A DNA stretch of 64,000 nt from an alpha proteobacterium AAP38. GTDB lineage: Bacteria > Pseudomonadota > Alphaproteobacteria > Azospirillales > Azospirillaceae. Under the pieces are notes generated by a model. That model made no database searches, was not told the origin of the DNA, and saw nothing but the letters and a program-made list of their open reading frames with translations. Below are positions 50,600 through 59,845 of this stretch, one piece after another. How positions within the stretch are numbered: position 1 is the stretch's first letter; each line of letters opens with the position of its first letter. Location: assembly GCA_001296005.1 (NCBI GenBank), contig LJHR01000027.1, forward strand, positions 124,001-188,000. The letters are read 5' to 3'. Made by a program: the position numbers and the translations under genes.

Positions 50600-50613
50600 T
50601 GATACCGGTGTCA
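50600..50613. promoter_or_regulatory. ACCGGT-type operator before the GH95 operon
   Basis: TGATACCGGTGTCA is a 14-bp near-palindrome with one mismatched pair, the same design as the two operators before the pectinesterase gene. It lies about 97 bp upstream of the GH95 start. One LacI-type regulator, not encoded in the window, could control both pectin operons. Confidence 0.55.
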
Positions 50614-50629
50614 TTGCGATATTTTTAAA

Positions 50630-50649
50630 GCGACCAATCGCTTGGTCGC
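50630..50649. promoter_or_regulatory. Inverted repeat GCGACCAA/TTGGTCGC
   Basis: A perfect 8-bp inverted repeat with a TCGC spacer lies 17 bp beyond the ACCGGT operator. Its GACCAA-N4-TTGGTC shape is typical of TetR-family or similar operators. On the minus strand the TTGGTC could also act as a -35 box for the GH95 operon. Confidence 0.4.
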
Positions 50650-50939
50650 ACATAAGGTCGCCATGCCGGCGAACATCACAATCAACGTGCAGAGATGGTT
50701 GAGGGCATCTTGAGCGCCGATTGGTGCTACTTCATCTCCCCGAAACATTATTCGTTATTTATGCTGATAGCGGTACCATATGGCGCGGCTGAGCCTTAGT
50801 CAACGGCTGTGTCACGGTCAGATGGCCCTGTTCACCGTTTCCAATGAACGCAATCCTTTGCAAGGAAGCGGAGGGCGTGGAGGATTCAAAGCGCATCATC
50901 CTGGATTGGGCAGATGTATAACCAGTCCAGACAATACAA

Positions 50940-50971
50940 AGGGGGCGATGCGTTCCGTCGCGCCGCCCCCT
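50940..50971 (-). terminator. Terminator downstream of fadD
   Basis: AGGGGGCG pairs with CGCCCCCT across a 16-nt loop and is followed on the minus strand by TTTGTATTG. A moderately good intrinsic terminator, 94 bp after the fadD stop. Confidence 0.5.
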
Positions 50972-51064
50972 GCAACATTCCCTGGGATGAGGTCAGATCA
51001 TCTCGTAATGCCTCAACTCTTCCGGTCGGAAGGAGAGAGAGGCGTCGCGACCATTGTTCCTGAC

Positions 51065-52771
51065 TTATCCCGCCTTCTTCTTGGCTTCCAACTCGTCCAG
51101 CAGCGCCTTGCGTGACAGCTTGCCGATCATGGTCTTAGGCAACTCGTCACGGAATTCATACAGCTTGGGCTGTTCGATGGTGGACAGCTTATCCTCCAGG
51201 AAGGCCTTCATGTCTTCCTTGGACAGATCACAGCCTTCACGCTTTTTGATATAGGCCTTGACCGTCTGGCCCCGATACGGGTCGGGCACGCCCAGGACGA
51301 TGCATTCGGCCACGTTGGGGTGCTGATAGATCGCTTCTTCCACGTTGCGCGGATAGACATTGTACCCGCCGGCCAGGATCATGTCCTTGATGCGGTCGAC
51401 GATGAAGATATAGCCATCCTCATCGAAGTAACCGACGTCGCCGGTATGCAGCATGTCGCCATCCAGCGTCTCCGCCGTGGCCTCGGCCTTGTTCCAATAT
51501 CCCTTCATCACCTGCGGGCCGATGATGCAGATCTCGCCCCGTTCACCCTGCGGCACCTCGGTCTTGCGGTCTTCCAGGCTGATGATCTTGATGATCGTAC
51601 CGGGTACCGGCAGGCCGATGGAGCCGGCGCGGCTGGCATGTGGCGGGTTGATGGTGGCGATGGGGGAGCTTTCGGACAGGCCGTAGCCTTCGACCAGCTT
51701 GCAGCCCGACAGTTTCTCAAACTGCGCCTTCACCTCAACCGGCAGCGGCGCGCCACCGGAATTGCAAAGCTTGATGGAGGACAGGTCGTATCGGGCCACG
51801 TCCTTGTGATTATTGATGGCGGTGTAGATGGTGGGGACGGCGGGGAACTGCGTCGGCTTCTTCTTGTCGATGGTCTCCATCACCTGGTCCAGTTCGAACC
51901 GGGGCAGCAGGATCATCTCCCCACCCTTCATCAGGGTCAGGTTCATCACACAGGTCATGGCGAAGACATGGAAGAAGGGCAGTACGCCCAGCATGCGCTC
52001 TTCCCCGTCCACCGCTTCGTAGAACCAGGCGGTGGCCTGACGGGTGTTGGCCGTGATGTTGAAATGGGTTAACATCGCGCCCTTGGGCACGCCCGTGGTG
52101 CCGCCCGTATACTGCAACACGGCGATATCGTTCTGGGCGTCGATGGTGACGGGCGTCGGACGCCCGTCATTGGCGGTCAGCGTCTTGAACCAGACATGGC
52201 GGTCGTCGCGGGGGATATCGGCCACCTCCTTGCGCTTGGCCAGCGGGAACAGCCAGTTCTTGGGGAAGGGCAGGATGTCGGCCATGGGCACGACAATGAT
52301 CTTCTGCAGCCGTGTCTGTCCGAACATCTTGGACAGCTTGTCATAGGTGACCTTCAGATCCAGGCTGACCATGAAGTCGGTTTCGCTGTCATTGATCATG
52401 TGAACGATTTCCCGCTCGGCATAGAGCGGGTTGAAATTCACAACAGTGCCCCCGGCCTTCAGGATGCCGAAGAAGCAGATCACCGAATAAGGGGTGTTGG
52501 GCAGGAACAGCCCGACCTTCTGCCCTTTCTTCAGGCCCATCTTCTGCAGACCGGCGGCGAACCGGTCCACCAGAGAGCCGATCTGGGCATAGGTGTATTT
52601 CTTGTCCAGGAAGTCGACGCAGGGATTGTTGGGGAAGCGTGCGATGGACGCGTCCAGCATGGCGGGCAGGGATTGGGCCGGCAGATCGATGTCCCACGAA
52701 ACACCGGCAGGATAGCTCTTTTCCCACAGGAAGGGTTCGCGTGTGGTCATCTTGATGGCGGCTTCGGCCAT
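51065..52771 (-). CDS. fadD: Long-chain fatty-acid-CoA ligase
   Basis: A 568-residue AMP-binding enzyme. It has the P-loop-like LQYTGGTTGVPKGAM, EGYGLSESSP, HTGDVGYFDEDGYIFIVDR and the C-terminal KMIGKLSRK-like TMIGKLSRKALLDEL containing the catalytic Lys. It activates long-chain fatty acids with ATP and CoA for beta-oxidation or lipid synthesis. The ATG at 52771 has GGAGG six bases upstream; the open frame before it is not coding. It stands alone behind its own promoter and between the pectin and mrp operons. Confidence 0.93.
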   Translation of the reverse strand: MAEAAIKMTTREPFLWEKSYPAGVSWDIDLPAQSLPAMLDASIARFPNNPCVDFLDKKYTYAQIGSLVDRFAAGLQKMGLKKGQKVGLFLPNTPYSVICFFGILKAGGTVVNFNPLYAEREIVHMINDSETDFMVSLDLKVTYDKLSKMFGQTRLQKIIVVPMADILPFPKNWLFPLAKRKEVADIPRDDRHVWFKTLTANDGRPTPVTIDAQNDIAVLQYTGGTTGVPKGAMLTHFNITANTRQATAWFYEAVDGEERMLGVLPFFHVFAMTCVMNLTLMKGGEMILLPRFELDQVMETIDKKKPTQFPAVPTIYTAINNHKDVARYDLSSIKLCNSGGAPLPVEVKAQFEKLSGCKLVEGYGLSESSPIATINPPHASRAGSIGLPVPGTIIKIISLEDRKTEVPQGERGEICIIGPQVMKGYWNKAEATAETLDGDMLHTGDVGYFDEDGYIFIVDRIKDMILAGGYNVYPRNVEEAIYQHPNVAECIVLGVPDPYRGQTVKAYIKKREGCDLSKEDMKAFLEDKLSTIEQPKLYEFRDELPKTMIGKLSRKALLDELEAKKKAG

Positions 52772-52825
52772 GTCCGGTCCTCCCGATATGCTCTTGGCGC
52801 ACTCCAGCGTCGCGCCTTTGATTGA

Positions 52826-52855
52826 CCTATATCGGGAGCCAAAACGCAACCTCAA
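52826..52855 (-). promoter_or_regulatory. Putative fadD promoter
   Basis: On the minus strand TTGAGG (52850-52855) and TATAGG (52826-52831) are 18 bp apart. Transcription would start about 50 bp before the fadD ATG. Confidence 0.4.
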
Positions 52856-52929
52856 GCGATTATTCGCGGTGACGTTACGGAAGGTCTGTCGTTTTTTTGC
52901 AGGATGGAAGGAAAGCACCCCAATTACGG

Positions 52930-53295
52930 TTATTCGCCAAGCCGCAGGGCCGGATCGTCCTTGGTTCCTTTCAATTCATCGACGCTCGCACCCTTCCACA
53001 AGGGCTCCCCCGTGGCGTAGATGGCGCGACCGATCATGTGGGCCGCGACAGGGGTGGTCAGCAGCAGGAACAGGATGGCAGCCGCCGCCCGCGCCACGAC
53101 ATCAATGCCGGGGAAAAACAGCGCGACTGACAGCAGGATCAGGCCGCATCCCAGGGTACCGGCCTTGCTGCTGGCATGCATGCGGGTCAGCACATCAGGC
53201 AGGCGCAGCACGCCGATGGCGGCGATCAGGCAGAAAATGGCACCACCCAGCACGACCAGTCCGATGAAGGCCTGCCAGAAATCGTTCAGCATCAT
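52930..53295 (-). CDS. mrpG: Mrp Na+/H+ antiporter subunit G
   Basis: A 121-residue protein with three membrane helices, typical of MnhG/MrpG (IGVLRLPDVLTRMHASSKAGTLG). It is the last subunit of the seven-gene Mrp complex and overlaps mrpF by 4 bp. Confidence 0.92.
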   Translation of the reverse strand: MMLNDFWQAFIGLVVLGGAIFCLIAAIGVLRLPDVLTRMHASSKAGTLGCGLILLSVALFFPGIDVVARAAAAILFLLLTTPVAAHMIGRAIYATGEPLWKGASVDELKGTKDDPALRLGE

Positions 53296-53606
53296 GCTGT
53301 TTTCTCCTCCGTGGCGGCCTTGGATTTTTTGTATGTCGCGGCCTTGTGCTCAATAAAGCGGGCATAGGCGATGGTGCTGAAAAACGCGACCAGAGCCAGG
53401 GCAATGGCCGCGTCCAGGAACACGACCTGCCCGACATAGATCGACAACAGCGCGATGAAGGCCACGGCCTGCACACCGAACAGATCGACGGCCACGATAC
53501 GGTCGCCGGCCATGGGTCCCAGCACCACGCGGGCCAGCGACAGCAGCAGCGCCACCAGCATGATGGACATGGCGATGACGATGCAGGTGGAAAGGAACGG
53601 GGTCAT
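53292..53606 (-). CDS. mrpF: Mrp Na+/H+ antiporter subunit F
   Basis: A 104-residue protein with three helices and the MrpF/PhaF core RVVLGPMAGDRIVAVDLFGV. Overlaps mrpE and mrpG by 4 bp each. Part of the membrane antiporter complex. Confidence 0.92.
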   Translation of the reverse strand: MTPFLSTCIVIAMSIMLVALLLSLARVVLGPMAGDRIVAVDLFGVQAVAFIALLSIYVGQVVFLDAAIALALVAFFSTIAYARFIEHKAATYKKSKAATEEKTA

Positions 53607-54076
53607 TCCAGCACCTCAATAATGCGCCGCTCCATGGTCGATTTAATCTCATGACGCAGGGCATCGGGATCGGAACCGAACATGGCGTGGACATAAAGGG
53701 TCTTGCGGTCGGGTGCGACGTCCAGCGACAGGGTGCCCGGCGTCAGGGTTACGCAGCAGGCGAACAGCTCAATCTCCCAATCGGACTTCACATCCAGTGG
53801 TATGGCGATCACGGCAGGGCAGACCTTCTCGCCCAGGCCCAGCACGCCGCCCGCCACCTTCCAGGCCGATACCACGATCTCCTTAACCATCCAGCCGGTG
53901 AAGGCCAGACCACCCCACAGGCGCAGGAAATAGGTCTGTTCGGGATAAAGCGGACGGGCGATCCACAGGATGATGTGGGACAGGGTGATGCCCGCGATGA
54001 AGCTGCCCAGGCTGAAATTGGACATGATGCCCATCCAGGCCAGCGCCAGCAGGATATTGACGACCATCAGGCTCAT
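53603..54076 (-). CDS. mrpE: Mrp Na+/H+ antiporter subunit E
   Basis: A 157-residue MrpE: hydrophobic N-terminus, then a soluble domain with VTLTPGTLSLDVAPDRKTLY, the family signature. Its start overlaps the mrpD stop by 4 bp. Confidence 0.92.
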   Translation of the reverse strand: MSLMVVNILLALAWMGIMSNFSLGSFIAGITLSHIILWIARPLYPEQTYFLRLWGGLAFTGWMVKEIVVSAWKVAGGVLGLGEKVCPAVIAIPLDVKSDWEIELFACCVTLTPGTLSLDVAPDRKTLYVHAMFGSDPDALRHEIKSTMERRIIEVLE

Positions 54077-55629
54077 GGTGCGGCTCCCGTCTCCAGTGCC
54101 CCCAGCTGCGTCGGTTGCGGCGCCGGCGTGGTGCCCAGCACGGCCTGGACATAGGCGCTGGTGTCATACAGGCTTTCGCCCACCTGACCCGCCACGTTCA
54201 GCAGCCGTTCCGGTTGCAGCCCGATGGAGACGGTGATCAGGGATAGCAACAGCAGCGGCATAACCAGGGCGTAGGATCGGGCAAAGGGCAGGGTGGACAG
54301 GGTATCAGCGGGCGGTTCCGCCGGCGCCTTCCACACCATCTCCGCCCAGACACGGCCCACCAGCCATATGGTCAGCAGGCCCGTCAGCAGCAGCAGCCCG
54401 ACCATCACATAATGTTGCGCATCCAGCCCGGCCCGCACCAACAGCAGCTTGCCCCAGAACCCCGACAGGGGCGGGAACCCGGCCAGCGATCCCAGCGGCA
54501 CGAACAGTAGCAGGCACAGCCAGGGTGCCGATTTGAACAGACCGCCCAGGCGCGCATAATCAGTGCTGCCACCCGCCATGCGGCGGACCAGACCGGCACC
54601 CAGGAACAGGTTCGTCTTCACCACGATGTCATGCACCATGTAGAAGGCCGCCGCCGCCAGGGCCAGCGGGGTGGCGATGGCCAGACCCATAACCATGCTG
54701 CCGATATGGGCCACCACCTGCCAGGACCAGGCGCGGTTCAGGTCGCGCGCGGCCAGCGACCCCAGTACGCCCACGATCATGGTGATGCCGGCCATCACCA
54801 TCAGGATGCCGTGGGTCCATTCCCTATCGCCGGTAAAGATCAGGGTGAAAACCCGGATCAGGGCATAGACGCCGACCTTGGTCAGCAAGCCGGCGAAAAT
54901 GGCCTGCACCGACACGGATGGGGTGTGATAGGTGGCAGGCAGCCAGAAAAAAAAGGGGAACAGCGCCGCCTTCATGCCAAAGGCGATGATGAACAGCACC
55001 GCAATGGCGCTTATCACCGGCTGGCTGGGTACCGCAGGTACGCGCACCGACAGGTCGGCCATGTTCAGCGTGCCCGTGACGCCATAGAGCAAAGCAACCG
55101 CCAGCAGCAGACAAGCGGTCGCCACCATGTTGATACAGACATATTTGATAGCGGCATCAATCTGTTCGCGAAGGCCACCCAGTGACAGCAGCACGAAGCT
55201 GCTGATCAACATCACCTCAAACCAGACATAGAGATTGAACAGGTCGCCCGTGACAAAGGCGCCGCAGACACCGGTCATCAGCACCTGGAAGATGGGGTGA
55301 TGACCGCCGCGTTCACGCACCGGGTCGATATCTCCCAGCGCATGCAGCGCCACGCAGAACCCCATCAGGGCCGCGATCAGGATCATCAGGGCGGATAGCG
55401 GGTCGGCCACCAGGGTGATACCGAAGGGGGCAGCCCAGGACCCCATCTGCACCACCTGGATGCCTTGATCGAGGACGATGGACAGCAATGATCCGCCGAC
55501 AATGACTAGCGCGAGACTGCCCATTAGCGACAGAACCCGCTGTGCCACCGGATATTTCCAGGCCACCATGCACAGGGCGGCGGTGAACATCGGGATCAGG
55601 ATGGGTGCGGCGGTCAGCCAGGCATTCAT
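54073..55629 (-). CDS. mrpD: Mrp Na+/H+ antiporter subunit D
   Basis: A 518-residue NuoL/M/N-like proton-translocating subunit with about fourteen membrane helices. It has the conserved TM5 Glu region (LYVWFEVMLISSFVLLSLGG) and the Lys-containing LPATYHTPSVSVQAIFAGLL and KTNLFLGAGL stretches. Overlaps mrpC and mrpE by 4 bp. Confidence 0.94.
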   Translation of the reverse strand: MNAWLTAAPILIPMFTAALCMVAWKYPVAQRVLSLMGSLALVIVGGSLLSIVLDQGIQVVQMGSWAAPFGITLVADPLSALMILIAALMGFCVALHALGDIDPVRERGGHHPIFQVLMTGVCGAFVTGDLFNLYVWFEVMLISSFVLLSLGGLREQIDAAIKYVCINMVATACLLLAVALLYGVTGTLNMADLSVRVPAVPSQPVISAIAVLFIIAFGMKAALFPFFFWLPATYHTPSVSVQAIFAGLLTKVGVYALIRVFTLIFTGDREWTHGILMVMAGITMIVGVLGSLAARDLNRAWSWQVVAHIGSMVMGLAIATPLALAAAAFYMVHDIVVKTNLFLGAGLVRRMAGGSTDYARLGGLFKSAPWLCLLLFVPLGSLAGFPPLSGFWGKLLLVRAGLDAQHYVMVGLLLLTGLLTIWLVGRVWAEMVWKAPAEPPADTLSTLPFARSYALVMPLLLLSLITVSIGLQPERLLNVAGQVGESLYDTSAYVQAVLGTTPAPQPTQLGALETGAAP

Positions 55630-55985
55630 GGCATGTCCTCCGGCTCTGCCACGCGCATGGCCCCAGTATCCAGCGTCCCCATCTCCTGATAGGCGCGGTA
55701 ACCCAGGACAAGGGCGAAGGCCAGCAGGCCGAACCCGATGACGATGGCCGTCAGGATCAAAGCCTGGGGCAGGGGGTTGGCGGCGGCCCGATCCATCACC
55801 TCCGCCCCTTGCGCGATCAATGGAGCATTCCCGGTAGTAAGGCGACCGACTGTCAGGATGGCGACGTTAATGGCGTTCGACAGCAGGATGACGCCAAACA
55901 TAACGCGCAGATATTGCCGTGACAGGAACAGATAGACCGCGCCCGCAACCATGCCGCCCACGGTCAGGGCCATGATCACTTCCAT
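55626..55985 (-). CDS. mrpC: Mrp Na+/H+ antiporter subunit C
   Basis: A 119-residue NuoK-like protein with three helices: LRVMFGVILLSNAINVAILT and LPQALILTAIVIGFG are its signatures. The ATG at 55985 overlaps the mrpB stop; the upstream frame extension lies inside mrpB and is not coding. Confidence 0.92.
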   Translation of the reverse strand: MEVIMALTVGGMVAGAVYLFLSRQYLRVMFGVILLSNAINVAILTVGRLTTGNAPLIAQGAEVMDRAAANPLPQALILTAIVIGFGLLAFALVLGYRAYQEMGTLDTGAMRVAEPEDMP

Positions 55986-56383
55986 CAATCGTCCCCCTCT
56001 GCCATGAGGGTCTGGACCATGGCCAGGATCGCGCCCATCACCACCAGATAAACCCCGATATCGAACAGGACGGGCGTGCCCAGTGCGCCCAGCCACTGCG
56101 CCGTCATATAGGGTTCGCCCGAAAACGCCCCCAGGAAGCCGGGCAGAATGCCGACCAGCAGGCCCGTGCCCAGGATGCTGCGCGGATCGACCTTCAACAT
56201 GTCGCGCATGGCCTTCACTCCGAAGGCCAGGGCATGCAGGGCGAAGCCCACGGCACAGATCAGGCCCCCGACAAAGCCACCGCCCGGTTCATTATGGCCC
56301 CGCCACAGGATAAAGACACTGAACAGCAGCATCAGGGGCAGCAGCAACCGAACGCCGGTGCGCAGGATCAGGCTGTCCATCAT
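55985..56383 (-). CDS. mrpB: Mrp Na+/H+ antiporter subunit B
   Basis: A 132-residue MrpB domain protein with four helices and the signature [16 protein letters not shown]. It overlaps mrpA by 4 bp and mrpC by 1 bp. Confidence 0.92.
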   Translation of the reverse strand: MMDSLILRTGVRLLLPLMLLFSVFILWRGHNEPGGGFVGGLICAVGFALHALAFGVKAMRDMLKVDPRSILGTGLLVGILPGFLGAFSGEPYMTAQWLGALGTPVLFDIGVYLVVMGAILAMVQTLMAEGDD

Positions 56384-58686
56384 GACCGGCCCCTCTTTCC
56401 CATCCGGGCGCGCAGCAGGGCGAACACTCCCAGACCCGCGCTGGCGACCACGGTGATCTCACCCAGCGTGTCGAACCCGCGGAAATCGACCAGGATCACA
56501 TTGACGATGTTGCGGCCATGCGCCTCCAGCAGCGAGGTGTCTCCGAAGAAGTGCGACAGATCCAGCGCCAGCGGTTGATCCAGCACGGCCAGCATGATGG
56601 CGCTGACCACCCCGCCCAGGCCCAGGGCCAGTATGGCATGGAACAGTTTGGCCGCCCTTGTCCGGTCCGATCCCGGCGGCAGCATCGGCAGCTTTGCCAT
56701 GATCAGCACCAGGATGATGGCCGACAAGGTTTCCACCATCAGCTGGGTGATGCCGACATCGGGCGCCCCGAACAGCAGGAAGAACAAGGCCACCGACATG
56801 CCCGTGATGGCCAGCGACAGGATCGCCTCCATACGCGACCGTGCACGGATGGCCCCGACGGTGCCGCCCAGTATCAGCAGGGCCAGCGATCCGCCCAACG
56901 CATCCTCAATCTCCAGGCTGATGCCCGGCCAGACCAACCCGCCGCGAACAGCCAGGGTGGCACCCAGCAGAACCAGGATACCGGTGAATATCCAGGCGAG
57001 GTAGCGGTGCAGCATCCCATCTTGCAACCAGCCGGTCACCCGCCGTGCCAGCCGGTCCAGCAGGGCAAGCAGGCAGTCCCAGGCCCGGTCATGATCGATA
57101 CGGGTGGCCAGCTGTATCTTGGCCAAGGCGTTCTTCACGGCCGGCTGACCAGTGTAAATCCCCAAGCCCAGCGCGACCGTCAGGGCGGACAGGCCCAATG
57201 CAGGCGTGAACCCGTGCCAGAGATGCAGTTCCAGCCCCAGCGGGGCACCCCGCACCGCATCGGCGGCAGCACCCAGCAACCCCTGCGGCAGTCCGACCCA
57301 CAGGCCGAAAAGCAGCGACAGGCTTGCCAGAATGCCGGGCCCCGCCAGAAGTGCCGCCCCCCCTTCATGCGCATGCGCAGCGGCCTTTGTGGGTGCCCCC
57401 AGGAACGGCTTCAGGAAAATCGTGGCTGCCGCTGCCACCATCGCGGCATTGGCCAGCAGCAGGGCTGCCAGTGCCAGATAGTGACCGTTGCGGAAAATAT
57501 CGTCGTAGATCAGTTCCTTGGCGACAAAACCCAGCAGGGGCGGCAGCCCCGCCATCGACAGGGCCGCCACGGCGATGAACAGGCCCGTGGCCGGCATCTT
57601 TCCCCAAAGCCCCCCTAATTCACCCACCTCGCGCGTGCCGCTGCCATGGTCCACGGAGCCGGCGCCCATGAACAGCGCCCCCTTGTAAAGGGAATGGGCT
57701 AGTAGGAACCCGGCGAAGGCCTTCAGGGCGCCGTCACTGCCGATGCCGATCAGCAACACCAGCACGCCCAGCGCCATCAGCGTGGTATAGGCCAGGATCT
57801 TCTTCAGATCGGTGGAGCGCAGGGCCATGGCCGAGCCCCACAGGGCCGTGACGCCACCGGCAATGGTCAAGGCCCAGAACCAGGCCTCTGTCCCGCCCAG
57901 CGTCGGGTTCAGCCGGGCCAGCAGATAGACGCCGGCCTTCACCATGGTGGCCGAATGCAGATAGGCGCTTACCGGTGTTGGCGCATCCATGGCATTAGGC
58001 AGCCAGAAATGGAATGGCACCTGCGCCGATTTGGTAAAGGCGGCCAGCAGCAGCAGGATCAGCATGGCGGGATAGAGCGCATGTGTGCGCAGATCGGCGC
58101 CTGAGGCGGCGATGGCCGACAGGGTCCATTCCCCCGAGCCCGAGCCCATCAGGACAAGTCCCGCCAGCAAGGCCATGCCGCCGCCGCCCGTCACCAACAG
58201 CGCCTGGATGGCCGACCGCCGCGATCGGGCATCCTCGTGATTGAAGCCGATCAGCATGAAGCTGGTGATGCTGGTCAGTTCCCAGAACACAAACAGGCTG
58301 ATCAGATCGTCCGCCGTGACCAGTCCCAGCATCGCGGCCATGAAGGCCAGGATGAACAGATGAAACCGCCCCTCACGCGGATGACCGCGCAGATAACCGC
58401 CGGAATAGATGACAATGAAGGCGCCAATCCCGCAGATCAGCAGGGCGAACAGCAGCGATAGCCCGTCAAGCCGAAATGACAGCGCGACGCCCAGCGATGG
58501 CGCCCAACTGGTGGTTTCCAGAACGGGCGTACCTGCCGTCACACCCGGAACCTGTGTCGCGAACCAGAGCGCGGCTGACAGCGGCACCAAGGCCAGAAAC
58601 CAGTGCGACAGTGCGGGCAACACCCGATTGAGAGTGGGGGCGATGGCCGCAGCCAGGATGATGGCAAGGATGGCTGTCAATATCAC
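56380..58686 (-). CDS. mrpA: Mrp Na+/H+ antiporter subunit A
   Basis: A 768-residue NuoL-like subunit with about 18-20 membrane helices. It has an N-terminal proton-pump module ([59 protein letters not shown]) and a C-terminal NuoJ/MrpB-like part ([20 protein letters not shown]). The start codon is GTG. First gene of the complete mrpABCDEFG operon, which expels Na+ in exchange for H+ for pH and salt tolerance. A fused MrpA/MrpB form is not used here. Confidence 0.94.
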   Translation of the reverse strand: MILTAILAIILAAAIAPTLNRVLPALSHWFLALVPLSAALWFATQVPGVTAGTPVLETTSWAPSLGVALSFRLDGLSLLFALLICGIGAFIVIYSGGYLRGHPREGRFHLFILAFMAAMLGLVTADDLISLFVFWELTSITSFMLIGFNHEDARSRRSAIQALLVTGGGGMALLAGLVLMGSGSGEWTLSAIAASGADLRTHALYPAMLILLLLAAFTKSAQVPFHFWLPNAMDAPTPVSAYLHSATMVKAGVYLLARLNPTLGGTEAWFWALTIAGGVTALWGSAMALRSTDLKKILAYTTLMALGVLVLLIGIGSDGALKAFAGFLLAHSLYKGALFMGAGSVDHGSGTREVGELGGLWGKMPATGLFIAVAALSMAGLPPLLGFVAKELIYDDIFRNGHYLALAALLLANAAMVAAAATIFLKPFLGAPTKAAAHAHEGGAALLAGPGILASLSLLFGLWVGLPQGLLGAAADAVRGAPLGLELHLWHGFTPALGLSALTVALGLGIYTGQPAVKNALAKIQLATRIDHDRAWDCLLALLDRLARRVTGWLQDGMLHRYLAWIFTGILVLLGATLAVRGGLVWPGISLEIEDALGGSLALLILGGTVGAIRARSRMEAILSLAITGMSVALFFLLFGAPDVGITQLMVETLSAIILVLIMAKLPMLPPGSDRTRAAKLFHAILALGLGGVVSAIMLAVLDQPLALDLSHFFGDTSLLEAHGRNIVNVILVDFRGFDTLGEITVVASAGLGVFALLRARMGKRGRS

Positions 58687-58765
58687 GCGGCAATCCGCCT
58701 TTCCGCTCCGATGGTTAGGGGCAATATAAGGATTGGCGGGGACCGTTCAACCATAACCGGTTCAA

Positions 58766-58806
58766 ATTCCGACGCCGGTGATGGGAAATATCAACGGCGC
58801 CGGAAT
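58766..58806 (-). terminator. Hairpin between prmB and mrpA
   Basis: ATTCCGACGCCG (58766-58777) pairs with CGGCGCCGGAAT (58795-58806) with one mismatch. It lies 10 bp after the prmB stop, with TTTGAACC beyond it on the minus strand. A weak intrinsic terminator. Confidence 0.5.
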
Positions 58807-58815
58807 CGGCGGCTT

Positions 58816-59757
58816 TTAAAGCTCCAACAGTTGTTCGCGCGTGATCCAGAAGACTTCGCCGAAGGAATGTTCGGTTTCCAGCCACAGGAATTCGGCGTCC
58901 GGGTAAGTTTCTTCAAGTGCGGCACGGCCGGTGCCGACCTCCACCAGAAGGCCACCCTCCGGGTTCAGGTGCTTGGGCGCTTCCTTCAGGATCCGGTGGA
59001 CGATGGCCATGCCATCATCATCGCCGCCGACCAGGGCCATGCGTGGTTCCGCCTGATATTCGGGTGGCAGATTGTCCATCGCCTCCTTATCGACATAGGG
59101 CGGGTTGGAGATGATCAGATCGTATTTCTTGCCCTTCAGCGGCTTGAACAGGTCGCCATGGAACAGCTTCACGCGTTCTTCCAGACCGTGGTCGGCCACG
59201 TTGATCTTCGCCACCTCCAGCGCGTCGGGCGAGAGGTCGACGGCATCGACATCGGCCAGCGGGAAAATGCTGGCCGCCAGGATGGCCAAGCAACCTGAAC
59301 CGGTGCAGAGGTCCAGCACCTTTTCCACATCGGTCACGTCATCGACCAGGGTGAAATCCTGCTCGCCGCCAAACAGTTCGCCAAACAGCAACTCACCAAT
59401 GAAGGAGCGGGGCACGATGACGCGGTCATCGACATAGAAGGGAACGCCCTGGATATAGGTGCGCTTGGTTAGATAGGCGGCGGGTTTGCGGGTGGTCACA
59501 CGGCTATGGATAATCTCCGCCAGCGCCAGCCGTTCAGCGGGGATCAGCTTCGCATCGAAATAGGGTTCCAGCTGATCCACTGGCAGCTTCAGCGTTTCCA
59601 GCACGATGAAGGCCGCTTCGTCATAGGCGGTGACGGCGCCGTGCCCATGCACCAGCCCGGCGCGATTGAAGCGGCTGACGGCATAGCGGATGAAATCACG
59701 CACCGTGGACAGTTCCGCCGCCACGACATTGGTGGCGGGCAGGGACAGATCAGACAT
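58816..59757 (-). CDS. prmB: 50S ribosomal protein L3 N5-glutamine methyltransferase
   Basis: A 313-residue SAM-dependent methyltransferase of the HemK/PrmB type. VLDLCTGSGCLAILAA is the SAM-binding motif and LIISNPPYVDKEAM holds the catalytic NPPY. The PEYQAEPRMALVGGDDDGMAI segment follows. The N-terminal helical domain has VITPRSF-type spacing (RVIVPRSFIGELL). It methylates a glutamine of ribosomal protein L3. The ATG at 59757 has GGAGTG upstream; a GTG four codons earlier is less likely. Confidence 0.92.
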   Translation of the reverse strand: MSDLSLPATNVVAAELSTVRDFIRYAVSRFNRAGLVHGHGAVTAYDEAAFIVLETLKLPVDQLEPYFDAKLIPAERLALAEIIHSRVTTRKPAAYLTKRTYIQGVPFYVDDRVIVPRSFIGELLFGELFGGEQDFTLVDDVTDVEKVLDLCTGSGCLAILAASIFPLADVDAVDLSPDALEVAKINVADHGLEERVKLFHGDLFKPLKGKKYDLIISNPPYVDKEAMDNLPPEYQAEPRMALVGGDDDGMAIVHRILKEAPKHLNPEGGLLVEVGTGRAALEETYPDAEFLWLETEHSFGEVFWITREQLLEL

Positions 59758-59806
59758 TTGGGCACACACTCCGGCTGGAACGGGTTTGGGTGGTCAGGAT
59801 GGCAGG

Positions 59807-59845
59807 GCGCGGATAAACGGGCAAGGATCGCCCGTTTATCCGCGC
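59807..59845 (-). terminator. Long perfect hairpin overlapping the nudC stop codon
   Basis: GCGCGGATAAACGGGC and its exact complement (16 bp) flank a 7-nt loop (AAGGATC). The right arm contains the last codons and the TAA stop of nudC. No T run follows on the minus strand. It may act as a terminator or protect the mRNA end. Confidence 0.6.

Larger units (their letters stand above)
50504..51064. other. Intergenic region between GH95 and fadD
   Basis: A 561-bp gap with no gene I can support. It holds an ACCGGT-type operator (50600-50613), a GCGACCAA inverted repeat (50630-50649) and a terminator for fadD (50940-50971). The part from about 50650 to 50935 shows no feature I can identify. Confidence 0.6.

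Noticed and set aside
50780-51115. Small plus-strand frame in the GH95-fadD gap
   Set aside because: Arg/Pro-rich, no family resemblance, and runs over the fadD terminator and into the fadD 3' end on the other strand.
52772-52918. 49-codon N-terminal extension of fadD
   Set aside because: Arg-rich, overlaps the predicted promoter, and the ATG at 52771 has an ideal ribosome site.
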